DNA from: Mortierella alpina
Lineage: Eukaryota; Mortierellomycota; Mortierellomycetes; Mortierellales; Mortierellaceae
Reading direction: 5' to 3'
Length of the DNA: 64,000 bases
Assembly: GCA_029449245.1 (NCBI GenBank)
Contig: JANATF010000022.1
Coordinates: forward strand, 15,001 to 79,000
Below the pieces are notes generated by a model. That model ran no database searches and was not told where the DNA came from. It saw only the letters and a program-made list of their open reading frames with translations. Of this stretch, positions 45,816 through 56,200 are shown piece after piece; position 1 is the first letter of the stretch; every line of letters begins with the position of its first letter. The position numbers and the translations under genes are program-made.

Positions 45816-46137
45816 GATTAAGAAAATGTTCCTTCCGAAAAGGACATACTCCCTGGAGCTGTAGAGCATAGTAACATGCGTTGTATTGCTTAACTGGATC
45901 GAAGAAAGTTTGAAGTAGCCATGCAAGCATGTTACTCGTCCACATCACTGTAACTCAACAGTCTTGCTCATGGGCTTTGAATTTTTGCATCTACGCGTCC
46001 GCCCATCTTTCCTATACGCTATGCAGTCTCATCCTGCCCTTTGCTTGTACACTATAAATATCAACGATGACCTCTGCGAAAAGTCATACCTCCACTTCAA
46101 TCCTCACGTTGCTCAAGCCCCAATTCTCCTAGCAAAT

Positions 46138-46533
46138 ATGTCCGACAACTCTCACCAAACACTGAAACGACAGGGCGAAGACGAACGCCCGTCATCCAAG
46201 AGAAACAAGGGATTATCAGTTTCCTTTGATGCCTCCCAGGACACAGTCATGTACATTGAGTCGCGACCTGCTCTTCCCTCGCCTTCGTCCACTGGTGACA
46301 ATAGCGCAGCTGAGTACACATTTATCCCACCTGATCTCAAACGTGAAGGCGCCCTCTATCCGTCTGATACCGCCGTGATCACAGTCGCAACCATGGAGTC
46401 GCTTTTATCTCTGTCCATCGAAACGCCAGCCACAGTGAAAGTCTCAATCCAGCCACAGGCGATACTCCAACGTGAAAATGCCTTTTTCATCGACACAGAT
46501 GAAAGCCAGGATTTTGATATCGACATGGAGTGA
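46138..46533 (+). CDS. Small disordered orphan protein
   Basis: ATG at 46,138, 131 residues, single exon. CTATAAATATC near 46,050 is a plausible TATA box about 85 bases upstream. The protein is polar: MSDNSHQTLKRQGEDER, a short basic patch (SSKRNKG), Ser/Pro-rich middle (ALPSPSSTGD), then a more regular region (VITVATMESLLSLSIETP, TVKVSIQPQAIL) and a strongly acidic end (DTDESQDFDIDME). No family recognised. The basic patch could be a nuclear signal. Divergent from the CxCG gene across the motif cluster. Confidence 0.55.
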   Translation: MSDNSHQTLKRQGEDERPSSKRNKGLSVSFDASQDTVMYIESRPALPSPSSTGDNSAAEYTFIPPDLKREGALYPSDTAVITVATMESLLSLSIETPATVKVSIQPQAILQRENAFFIDTDESQDFDIDME

Positions 46534-46765
46534 ACAAATGCCGCTATCAAGAACGATGCTGGCGGCCTAAGAGCTTGCTTTGATTGACTTCGGTGTCCTC
46601 AATTCTGACTTTATTAATTTGAGTCGTTTCTAACCTCTTGGTCACAGACCTCATGTGCAGGGGTATACAGTACAACAACGTTTCCTACGTCCAACGTTGG
46701 TGAAAAAGTTGCCTCGACCACGGATGACATCACAAGGCATGAGAGGTTGACAAGAGCCAAAACCA

Positions 46766-46786
46766 TCCATCCATCCATCCACCTAT
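46766..46786. repeat. CCAT tetranucleotide microsatellite
   Basis: CCATCCATCCATCCATCCAC, five units. Confidence 0.8.
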
Positions 46787-46949
46787 CATTCTTTTCCTCC
46801 AGTTCAAAGTATTGAAAGCTACTGTACAAGGAAATAATGATAATGATGTTAGGGCAAGGAAATAAATATGGCAATCACTCGCACGACCTTTCAGTTGTCA
46901 TTTCCACACTTCGCAATACAGCAACATCTGCATCGTCCGATAAGCCATG

Positions 46950-47390
46950 TCGCGAGAAATCTTACCGTTCTGCTTCTGGGGCAACAGCCCCTCCATGGTT
47001 AGAGTCGCTTTCTGAATGGCGCTTTCTTGTAAGTAATGCAATAGTACAGATCCGTTACACAAAGTACTATGCCTCCAAGAGTGTAACAGGAGTTGTGGGC
47101 GCATCGTTAGAGACCAGAACAAGGATAACGCCAAGCCGTAAGAGACTGGAACGCGACCTTGCTCGGGCCCTCACAGACATAGATAAATAGACGCTACCTT
47201 CCTCTGCAAGAAGACCAGACTTGGCCTACCTTATAAAAGATACACATAACCTACATACCCTGACCTCCTCTTGTTGCAAGTAACCGCATTTGTTTCGGAA
47301 AGAGTTTGCGGAGAGTCAGTATCGCTGTTTGTATATGCGGCGTGTCTGCTAACGTCATATTAGAGAGAGGTGAGCAATGTACAATGCTCG
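46950..47390 (-). repeat. Segment related to 59,690-59,900
   Basis: Shares CTTCTG...GGGCAACAGC, TCTGAATGGCGCTTTCTTGTA, GC.TTTGTTTCGG.A and GGCGTGTC.G with 59,690-59,900, in the same order. In both, a minus-strand exon-like piece (QESAIQK..TL) ends at a GTAAGAT donor. Here I find no complete gene; it is probably a decayed copy. Confidence 0.5.
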
Positions 47391-47509
47391 CTCTAGACTC
47401 ATGCATAATAGCACAGTACGGTACATGTACAAAGAGTGGCAGAGGTGATGGGAGGTAGATATCAAAAAAAATTCATGCAAGCAGAGCGACGGCAATTGGC
47501 GCCAGCACA

Positions 47510-48070
47510 ATCACTTGTGCAACATCATTCTACCTCTTCCAGCTACCCTTCTTTCCTGCAACATCAACCCCTATTCCTGCATCCTGTGCACCATCACGAC
47601 ATTTTACCTTTGCAGTATCACTTTGTGGTGGACAACTGACCTTACCCCTCGCCCTCGCCTCTGCAACATCAGTTCCCATGAAAATTTTGGTTATCAACAA
47701 ATGCACCATCACGCCACTTTGCCTTTGCGATATCACTGTGTTCTCCCTAGCCCTCGCCTCTGCAACATCAGTTCCCATGAAATAACGGTACTTAACAATG
47801 CACCATCACCCCACTTCGCCTTTGCAACATCACTGGGTGTTGGACAAGTGACCTTACCCCTCACTCGCCCTCGCCTTCTACCACTTCCCGTCGCCCTTTC
47901 CCTCCGCAACATCATTCCCTATTCCTACTTTGCCTTTGCGACATCACTGTGTGGTGGACAACTGACCTTACACCTCACCCTCACCATCGCCTCTGCAACA
48001 TCAGTCCCCATGAAATTTTGGTTCTCAACAAATGCAACATCACCACACTGTACCTTTGCAACATCATATG
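47510..48070. promoter_or_regulatory. Array of about 14 TTTGCAACATCA motifs
   Basis: Variants of (C/T)TTTGCAACATCA or ATGCACCATCA occur near 47,517, 47,558, 47,590, 47,661, 47,701, 47,724, 47,757, 47,800, 47,818, 47,904, 47,930, 47,990, 48,030 and 48,050. They are embedded in larger 95-base imperfect repeats (CCTCGCCTCTGCAACATCAG, TTCCCATGAAA, CAACAAATGCAACATCACC). The array ends about 75 bases before the ATG at 48,144, right above a TATATAAAAG box near 48,093, so a promoter role is likely. Confidence 0.65.
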
Positions 48071-48143
48071 CAAAAGTACAGTATGTACATTATATAAAAG
48101 ACACCATTTGCTGGTCCTGTTTCACCCATACTTCTCATCCATA

Positions 48144-49013
48144 ATGATCAAACACTCGAACTCCCTTCGCAAGACAAGGCACACGCGTCAACGACACTTG
48201 GTTCCTCCAGTCCGGTCCTCCATGTCTAATGTAACGGCCCCACCTAAGGACAAACCACCGTATGTGCGAGACCCGGGTCCATGTGCCTCCAAGACTATTT
48301 GTGATGAGGCAAGCAAGAACGATTACTCCGTGAAATCTACCAGTGCTGAGGAGGCCTGTGAACCAAACAAGCAAGAAATCCCCATGTCCTCCAACGCTGC
48401 CGAGGCAAGCAATCACGACCACTCCGTGAAAACTTGCGCCGCTGACGAGGCCTGTGATCAAAACAAGCAAGACATCCCCAAGTCCTCCGACGCTGCTGGG
48501 GTTCGATGGCTCAAACGCGTCCGTTCCTTCATCGAAGAAAACATTGACGAGTTCCCGGTAGAAGACATCGTTCCATGTTCACAAAGCTTAGATCGCCCAG
48601 CATCTCCTTACAACAGGACTCGCAGCTTCCTAGACGTCCTCAAGGACTCTCATCGTGTGGGCTGGAAATTGGCTGATGCCGCCCTCTCTCATATTACTGT
48701 GCTCGAGTCACTCAGCGAGGAAGGAACTGGCAACTCCCCGTTACAAGACACAGCCAACTGCTCACCAAGTGCGAATCATCCAGCATATTCCGACATAAGG
48801 GATCACCGCTTCCTAGACGTCCTCAGGTACTCTCACCGTCTGAGCTTGGAATTGTGTAATGCCGCCTTCTTTCACAGACTTTATGTCGAATCACTTCTCA
48901 CCGAGGAAGAGGAGGAAAGGTTGAAGGAAGAGGAGGACGAGTTGGAGGATGAGGAGGACGGTTTGGATGACGAGGAGGATTTCTTGAATTACCTTCGAGA
49001 GGATGGAAAGTAG
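48144..49013 (+). CDS. Orphan repeat protein with acidic coiled C-terminus
   Basis: ATG at 48,144 lies 45 bases after TATATAAAAG; 289 residues, single exon. Basic N-terminus (SLRKTRHTRQRHL), then two copies of a roughly 30-residue unit (SVKSTSAEEACEPNKQEIP and SVKTCAADEACDQNKQDIP). A single VRSFIEENIDEFPVEDIVP follows, then two copies of a second unit (SFLDVLKDSHRVGWKLADAA and RFLDVLRYSHRLSLELCNAA). The tail is Glu/Asp-rich (EEEERLKEEEDELEDEEDGL). No family recognised. Both internal duplications keep frame, so it looks like a real evolving gene. A TATA-box promoter with a dense motif array suggests strong regulation. Confidence 0.65.
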   Translation: MIKHSNSLRKTRHTRQRHLVPPVRSSMSNVTAPPKDKPPYVRDPGPCASKTICDEASKNDYSVKSTSAEEACEPNKQEIPMSSNAAEASNHDHSVKTCAADEACDQNKQDIPKSSDAAGVRWLKRVRSFIEENIDEFPVEDIVPCSQSLDRPASPYNRTRSFLDVLKDSHRVGWKLADAALSHITVLESLSEEGTGNSPLQDTANCSPSANHPAYSDIRDHRFLDVLRYSHRLSLELCNAAFFHRLYVESLLTEEEEERLKEEEDELEDEEDGLDDEEDFLNYLREDGK

Positions 49014-49090
49014 TATCTTGCTTTCCTATGTTTTTTGGAATATACCTTCGAGAGGATTGAAAGTAGTATCTCGCTTTCCTGGAATATACA
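48980..49090. repeat. Tandem duplication across the stop region of the 48-kb gene
   Basis: TACCTTCGAGAGGATGGAAAGTAGTATC ends the gene, and ACCTTCGAGAGGATTGAAAG plus TAGTATCTCGCTTTCCTGGAA repeats about 55 bases later. The 28S-derived copy H starts 40 bases beyond. Confidence 0.7.
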
Positions 49091-49120
49091 ACCCTCTTTT
49101 GAACTTGACATATGAGTCAG

Positions 49121-49540
49121 TTGACGAGAGGAACCGTTCATTCGGATAATTGGTATTTAGGTATGCTTGAGCAAGCAATGGCCCGAAGCTATCATCCGTT
49201 GGATTATGGCTGAACGCCTCTAAGTCAAAATCCGTGCTAGAACGCGACGATTACCGCCTTTTCCGATTTTTAGTTGAATACGAATAGACCTCCGGGTCCT
49301 GAATCATATTACGTGGGGTGGTCTTGTGGAGCGGAAAGGCTTCATGAGGCTCCTGCTAATGTTGATTTCAAATATTGGAAGAGATGAATCCATTGTAGAC
49401 GACTTTTAAGCAACGCTGTATTGTAAGCAGTAGAGACGCTCTGTTGCGTCAATCTGCTGAGATTAAGCACTGTGTTGTAAAGACTTGTTCGAGAGAACGA
49501 CATCGTTTCTTCCTCTGTGGTATGACATATTAAGGTGTTT
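49121..49540 (+). repeat. 28S-derived repeat, copy H (5'-truncated)
   Basis: Begins at the sarcin/ricin segment (GACGAGAGGAACCGTTCATT) and runs to the 28S end (GAGATTAAGCACTGTG), the hairpin GTTC-GAGA-GAAC (GNRA loop preserved), a pyrimidine-rich stretch and ATATTAAGGTGT. It shares the 3' boundary with the other copies. Confidence 0.85.
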
Positions 49541-49756
49541 GACACCCTGCTCCCTTTTGTGTGAACTGTTTTCCTTGCGTTTGGCAGTCGACGCGCCAAA
49601 ACTCTCAAGCCAATTTTGAAAGTGGTGAGATCATTGCTTTGGCCGTTTCAAAGATTGGAGAGGTCTGAACTTGTGCCATTCATATTTTGCATCACCCATG
49701 ATAAAGTTGCTAATAATGTGTGATCATCCTCACGTTTTTATGGCCATTGTCACTTC

Positions 49757-51902
49757 CTATAGGAGCGGGTGTTCTTGATAAGGCGGGATCCTGGAACAGT
49801 TACTGTCATACCTTTTTTTTTTGGGAGTATTCAAAGCTGCGTTCCGCTGCGGGGTCCCAAGAGTTGGGAACGGCACATCCTGTAATGGCTTCTCTAGCTT
49901 ATTCTTGAGGCGACTATTAGCTATCGCGACCAGGGTCTGGACTTGAAAGAGGCGGAAGAAAAACTCTAGATCAAGATCCAGTTCTGAGAGAAGAGAGGGC
50001 AGCTTGATCGATGACAAGCACGTATGGACAATTATATTATCGATCTTGGCTCCCAAGAAAAATGTGACATCTCGGCCCACAGTTTGAAAGGTCAAGAGTG
50101 GCGGCCCTTGCTCCAAGGTGTTGCACAACTGGTCAAGCGCATCTTTCGTAAAGATTGCAAGGCGGAGTATATCTGTGTTGACTGCGGCCAGCGATGCATT
50201 AAGTCCTTTGAGTTCGCCATAAAACACCTCCCGTGCTTCCCGTGCTTGACCAACGATATCTGGCTGACGAGACTGCCCATCCTGCCTAAGACTGCTCTTC
50301 CTCACCTTCCCGGCTGATGTAGAGGCATTGGCACTATGACAGTAAGTATAGAGGATTGATTTTATGACAATTAGCGGGTGCATGAACAGATTATTGGCCG
50401 AGTGTGGTGAAAGTCTATTACCAGGTGAACTTGATCTCATGTTGGACATCCATGATCTCTTGCAGGAATGGGCCCACTACCGCCATCATGCAGTCTGACT
50501 CAGACACTAAATGAGTCCAGGTGTTGTAACGACGAAAGACATGCAAGGCGATGAAAACGATGGATAAAATGTTTTTGTTCTTGCAATCCGTATATGAGGA
50601 CATAATCGCATCGACCACCAGTTCCGTATCAACTTCGCGCAAATCACGAGCATCCTTCTGTGCTGCTAACTTTTCTTTCAACGACGACGATTTCCAAATC
50701 TATAACCATACGAGTTACAAATGTCAACATACAAATATCAGCAGATATCCTAGTCACCAAGAAAAGAGATGCAAAACTTTAAACTTACCTGCACCCAACT
50801 GGTCCATTGGACAACCGCCTCCGCTGCTCGCTGCATGTCCTTCTCTTCCATGTCTTGACTGTAGAAAGTCTGGAGTACTTGGGCGCTAATGGTTGCCATC
50901 TCCCTGGCTGAGAACCCAACATGTTTTTGATTGAAGTGCAAAATACCGGACAGTAACCTATGTCAGGATAGACGATAAGTATTAAATCAATTGATAGGAA
51001 AACCATTAGAAACAACACAGCTCTGGATAACAGAAGCTTACGCAATCTCGTCCACATGGGTGTGATCAAGGTCAGCTTTGGTCTTAGCCACGTTGTACAG
51101 CTCCGTCACCCGAGGGCCCCAGCTGTCTTGCAGTTGTAAATTAAAGGTGTACGACGGACGATCTTTCGCCCAAGAAGGCAGGCTTTTGCCCTCCCGCAGG
51201 TTATCAAGGAAGATATCTTGTAGCGAACCACTTGACGTAAAGAACGCGTGACTCGCCTCCTCTTGTGAACTTTTTTGCGAAACAAATATTGGAGGTGGAG
51301 GTGGTGACTGACTGGATGGCTCTGGCGACGATAAGGAGAGACTTTGATTGTACGGTGGTGTTCGACAGGCTGATGAGGACAAAATATCTGCAGGGAAACA
51401 AAAGAATTAGCATGCTCGTTAGCAACATAATCATACTTGCGGTTGGCAACAGGCTCGTAGAGCTAGCATCCAACGTACATTCTGTATCTGGCTCCTCTTC
51501 AAATAGGCGCTTCATCTTCTTGTTCACAGATGTGTCAGCCATGCGCGTCACTGAGACGGACTGGAGCTCAGCTGCGTGTTTTCTGTTCTGTAACGCCCAG
51601 TGCATATTGTCGAGCTGCTTGTAGGTATTGCTATCCCATTTTTGCCGCAACTCCTCACCCTTTCGAACAAGCCCTGCGTGAGTACATCCAAGAAAGCGAT
51701 TTATGGTGTCCTGCCAGTTCCTGTGCGCCTGCCTCTTTGTAAGACATTCACTTCTCGCTTCGAACTTAAGATAACCTCCATAGTCGATGTTCGAGATACG
51801 AATACAACTTGCAAGATAACTCTCCGTGGGCAATCCTTCCAGCTTAAGTCTCCAGTCTTCTGAACTGGACCTCTTGCCTAAGTCTGTATCCTGTTTGTCC
51901 AT
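49757..51902 (-). CDS. Five-exon orphan protein, intact
   Basis: Exons 51902-51437, 51387-51042, 50957-50789, 50699-50422, 50333-49757; donors GTATGA, GTAAGC, GTAAGT, GTAATA and acceptors TGCAG, CATAG, TATAG, CATAG. All phases match and the sum is 612 codons. The N-terminus is charged (MDKQDTDLGKRSSSEDW), with helices (RQAHRNWQDTINRFL, LRQKWDSNTYKQLDNMHWAL); then KKMKRLFEEE, a Ser/Pro-rich stretch, and a helical central domain (SWGPRVTELYNVAK, LHFNQKHVGFSAREMA, AAEAVVQWTSWVQ, LREVDTELVVDAIMSS). The last part (about 415-611) includes EVFYGELKGLNASLAAVN and DLEFFFRLFQVQTLV. No catalytic motif or transmembrane segment is evident. It resembles lineage-restricted proteins of Mortierella-type fungi in style. 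The clean five-exon frame argues for function. Confidence 0.75.
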
Positions 51903-52017
51903 GCTAATGGGCAATGTGAATGAACAGTTACATGTAATATACATCGAGGACATAATACAGCAAATGAATGCAACTCATGACAGTGAAAAAGACTGGAAGT
52001 AAGGAGGGTAGGTGAAC

Positions 52018-52345
52018 TCGACTCAAGAAGGCTTTGCTAGAGCGTTGATGAGTACTCCCTGGACTCTAAGCAGGTTGCCACGATTGGATTCTAGCATAAC
52101 GATTCCGCAGGTGGTGCTGAGTGGCTGTGAAGCTGCTCAACGCACGTGGATAGAGTGCAAAGGCCATCGCTTTTGGATGGTGGGATTGAGCTACAGCATG
52201 GTTCAAGAAGGCTCTGCTCGAGCGTTAATGAATACTCCAGGGACCACAAGCAGGCTGCCACCATCAGATTCTAGCGTAACGAATCGTCAAGTGGTGTTGG
52301 ATGGATTTACATCCAACACGCGTGGATGGGAGTGCAGGAGAGGTA
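52018..52345. repeat. Two diverged tandem units of about 180 bp
   Basis: Unit 1 (from 52,018) and unit 2 (from 52,203) share TCAAGAAGGCT.TGCT.GAGCG, AGTACTCC...GACC/T, AAGCAGG.TGCCAC and GATTCTAGC.TAACGA. A plus frame from a GTG at 52,012 to 52,365 keeps both units in phase (QEGFARALMSTPWT and QEGSARALMNTPGT) but lacks ATG. Possibly an exon or a remnant. Confidence 0.5.
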
Positions 52346-52365
52346 GTCAGCCCCATGCACCTTGA

Positions 52366-53000
52366 CTAGGCTGTACAGTAAACAGAATACGTGGGAGGAA
52401 GAGAAGAACACGCTCGTCATCAAAAGACGATGAACTTAGTGGCAACAATACAGCTCAAAAGGAGCATATGGCCGCGGCAATCGACCCCTTCATTTTAAGA
52501 TATAACGGGGAAGGTGAAGAGAATGAATAGGAAAGTGGGGGATTACACGACCCACTCATTATTTAATTTGCCTTCTAGCAGCGAGAGTGGGCAAGGTAGA
52601 ATGGAGTGGCAGTGAGGGTAACGAAGATGAGAGAGGCGATAAAGAGTGACGTGATGAAGGGCGGGGGACGTGAAGAGAACGAGATAAGACTCGAAGAAAA
52701 GGACGAGAAAGGGAGAGATGATGAAAGGCCAAAGTTCCAATTATTTCTTACCTGCTGAAAGAATGGTATATTGACTGGAGCGCGGAGAGACGCGTGTGGT
52801 ATTTGGAAGGATGAAGCGACAGAGAGAGCGGTATAAAGAGAAGGGCAATGAAGAGAGCAAGGGAAAGAGAAGGACGATGATGATGTGGCAGGTGACGAAA
52901 AGAGGGTGGGGTATATATAATCGAGGGGGGAGTGAGGATGATGAGTGATGGTGAAAGGGATGAAAGTGGTGGAGATGCATGGTGGCAAAATGAAATACGC
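52366..53000. other. Promoter-side region of the first Crinkler gene
   Basis: Plus strand is purine-rich from about 52,600 to 52,980, with frames on the minus strand that are low-complexity. TATATATAA lies near 52,913. No gene is supported. Confidence 0.4.
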
Positions 53001-53007
53001 ATCGTCA

Positions 53008-53015
53008 TGACGTCA
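53008..53015. promoter_or_regulatory. TGACGTCA octamer, Crinkler 1
   Basis: Perfect ATF/CREB-type palindrome 282 bases 5' of the ATG at 53,297. Confidence 0.5.
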
Positions 53016-53296
53016 ATATATTTATTTCCCTTCCGTACAGGAAATAATATGCCACCGCTCCCACGCTTGTTTGTTTCCTTGTCTCTCTCGTTTGCCACCA
53101 TTCGCACGTCTTCGCCTTTGCCACCACTCCCACGCCCATTCTCCGTCCTTCGCCTTTTTACTGTCGTTTCCTTGTATACCCACATCCTGCATCTCTTCTT
53201 CTTCTTCTTTCACGTTTGGCTCGCTCTTCATCTCACACATCCATCACTCTTTACAGCCCCACGTTCTTTCTTTTTCCTTTGATGCTTCGCAGCACC

Positions 53297-56200
53297 ATGA
53301 CCGACAATCTCCTGACCCTGTTCTGTCTTGTTGAGGGAGAGGCAACTTCACAGGCCTTCTCTGTTGACATCGACAAAACAAAGACAGTCGATCACCTCAA
53401 GAAATTCATCAAGACCGAAAAGGCCAACGACTTTCAGGATGTTGATGCTGACAAGCTCACTCTTTGGCGCGTATCCATCCCTGACGACAATCTGACTTGT
53501 GCTATCACGGCTGACGCTCTTGGCGATAAGACTCAACTGAACAATCCGAGAACACGACTTTCCAAGTTGTTTCCCGAGTCTCCCGATGACAACACGTACA
53601 TCCTCGTTCAGCGACCCCCGCCAGGTAATGCAAACGCGCTTTTCTCTATCCTTCATATTGCGCATGAGCTTGTTTTGATGTTTTAACCTTAATTCACAAC
53701 TCTATTTGCACGTCGTAGTTCATGCACCCGTCCCCATCCGTGCCTCTACTCCACTTCCTGGCCATCTCTCGGATGAGTCGCGTCCTGGTACCCCACTCTC
53801 TGGTAAGCGCAACTGCAATTCCTGCGTTTCTCATTGCTTGCGCCTCAATGTGTCTTTCTCTGCCTCACACACTTCCCATTCTCATACAACTAGGCGACCT
53901 CCATGTGGACATCAAAAAGATTACCGACAAGTTCTTTGCACCTGGACCCATTATCGACTTTCTCGACGAGTTTGTGAAGGGCGACAAGGCGCTACCTACT
54001 ACTTCAGGATCCATCCGTGGTCTACCAAGAGCGTGGCGGCGTACTTACGGTAAAGCTCCTGAAACCCGACCGAGTCTGCTGTTCATGGACCTCCCCGACC
54101 CGTCAATACCTGACTCGGCATCAAGGAATCTTGCAGCTGGATCTATACTCGAGCTTGTCAAGGAGAATAACCGGGCGGTGATTCCTGGTAAGAAGCGGAT
54201 GATACTGGCCATGTTTTAATCTCATCTCTGTTCATTGTCCGTTGCACTTACATTCTTCCGTCTTTTTTTCTTTCATTCTCATGAAAAAGTCTTTGGCGTT
54301 TCTGGTAACATGCCTTTGCAGCGTATAGATGGCAAGTATCCATTTACATTCCATGATTCGATACTCATGTTCTTTATACCATCTTCATATGCTGTAGGAT
54401 GTGGCAAGACCCGCGCTGTCATTGAACTTCTTTCGCAACATTGGGGATTCTACTTCAACGCTTCCAGCGACGACTGGGGCTCTGGGGACATGATCACCCT
54501 ACACTCTACAGTCCAGGATCACCTAAAAGATACCCGAAAATCCTTCATTGTTGACCGACAAGCCAATAACGCCTATGCAAGAAAGACAACGCTATTGCTC
54601 TTCCTGTCTCGACTCCTCATCTTCAAGTATTGCTTGAACGTTTCTGAAAGTGGAAAGACGTTCACCAGTGCAAGGTGGGCCCTCCTACAAGTGTGCCCAC
54701 ATGTGCTTTTCAAGGATATATTCGATATTCTATTCCTCCAAGTTCTCAAGCTTCGACATCATCCTGCAAACGATCTTCTTGATTTGATCCGCAATGTATA
54801 CGAGGACACGAAGGAATGCCTGATCAAGCAGGGATGCCTACCGAATATCAAGGAGGACACTAGGCTCTTAGTAGTCCATGATGAAGCGCAGTTCCTAGGC
54901 GATGAATTCAACGGCTCCTTCCAGTCAATGTCTTCTTCGGATGAAACCCCGAGGCCCCTTTTATCACCAATTCTCCATGCGTTTCGGAACATTGGCGAAC
55001 ATCAGCTCACACTTGTCACTTGTGGTACGGGATTGAGGTACTGGTTTGTGGAACTTGCCAAGGTGGAAAGAAGACAGGAGAGTTGCGTATGAGTACTAAT
55101 GTTCAATTACCATAAAATAGTATCAACACCCTTTTCTGGGTTCAGAGCTCAGGTTCTGGTCTGAAGGACAGCTCCACTACCTTTGAGTGTAAGTGGATCA
55201 CTTTGAGTGATGTTAGAGAAGGGTAGTGTTTCGCAGTCAAATATTCAAATATTTTCGGGCACTGACTGTCTCCCTCTACCTCCATTTCAAAAACAATGAC
55301 AGACCTCGAATTTCCTGGATGGACAGATCAAGAATCGATCAAGACATACATCTCCCGAGTGCAGGATTGTTTGAAGGACGAGAACTCAAAACAGGCTTTG
55401 AACGAATACCTATCGCGGGACGCACTTGGCATGCTGTATGACAAGTTTGTGGGCCGGTACAGACCAGCTATAGTTGGTAAAGTGCTTTTGCATTCCTCGA
55501 GGCGACCACAATGACAATGAATTGATGGCATAGGATTGAATGAATTGATGGCATAGGATTGTGCTCAATACTTACAACCTCCACACTTTTATTCTCTTGT
55601 TTATAGCAATAGAAAGAATTATCGAGTGCAATGACCCTGGTGCATGGAAGAAGACCATCGAGGATGCAGAGGAAAGACTGGTGTCTTGGGCATATCGGCA
55701 CATCAAAGGAAACCTGTGCTATGAGATAAGCCGTGTTTTCAACAAACAAAACAAATACAAGGATCTGCATCTGGAATCTATCGACAACATGCTTGGCCTT
55801 CTTATGTATCAGAGGTGCATGTTTGGGAACCACGACCTTGTCCTTAAGGAGGTGAACCCTCAGCTGGTAGAGCATGCGTTTGGTCGGATCAAAATCATCA
55901 AAGGTGAACCATGTTCTTTTAAGTATGATAGGCGGTGGTGTGCCAGCACGATCATTAATAAGGTGTTGTTTGGTCTTGCTAGGTCATGCCGTTACTGTGA
56001 TGGACGAGCCCTTTGTTTCGCTGGCCGTGCAAAACTATTTCGCCGCTATCGATCCCTACTTCGCAAGAGAAGTGCGGAAACGTATGGTGAAGTCGTCGGC
56101 TAGTGAACAAGGATGCGTGTTTGAGCGGTTCATGATGAAGGTCTTCAGTGAAACATTCAACACACGACCTCTATCTGAATGGCCGCATCAGCCCGCCATT

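Noticed and set aside
47515-48143. 209-residue plus-strand frame before the 48.1-kb gene
   Set aside because: It translates the GCAACATCA motif array; the next gene has its own TATA box and ATG.
52575-53282. Several overlapping Ser/Pro/Leu-rich frames on both strands
   Set aside because: They arise from the pyrimidine/purine-biased promoter region of the first Crinkler and have no family features.
54050-54187. An intron starting at GTAAAG (54,050) in the first Crinkler
   Set aside because: The frame stays open and the encoded segment (SLLFMDLPDPS) reads as coding; reading straight through to the GTAAGA at 54,188 keeps phase.
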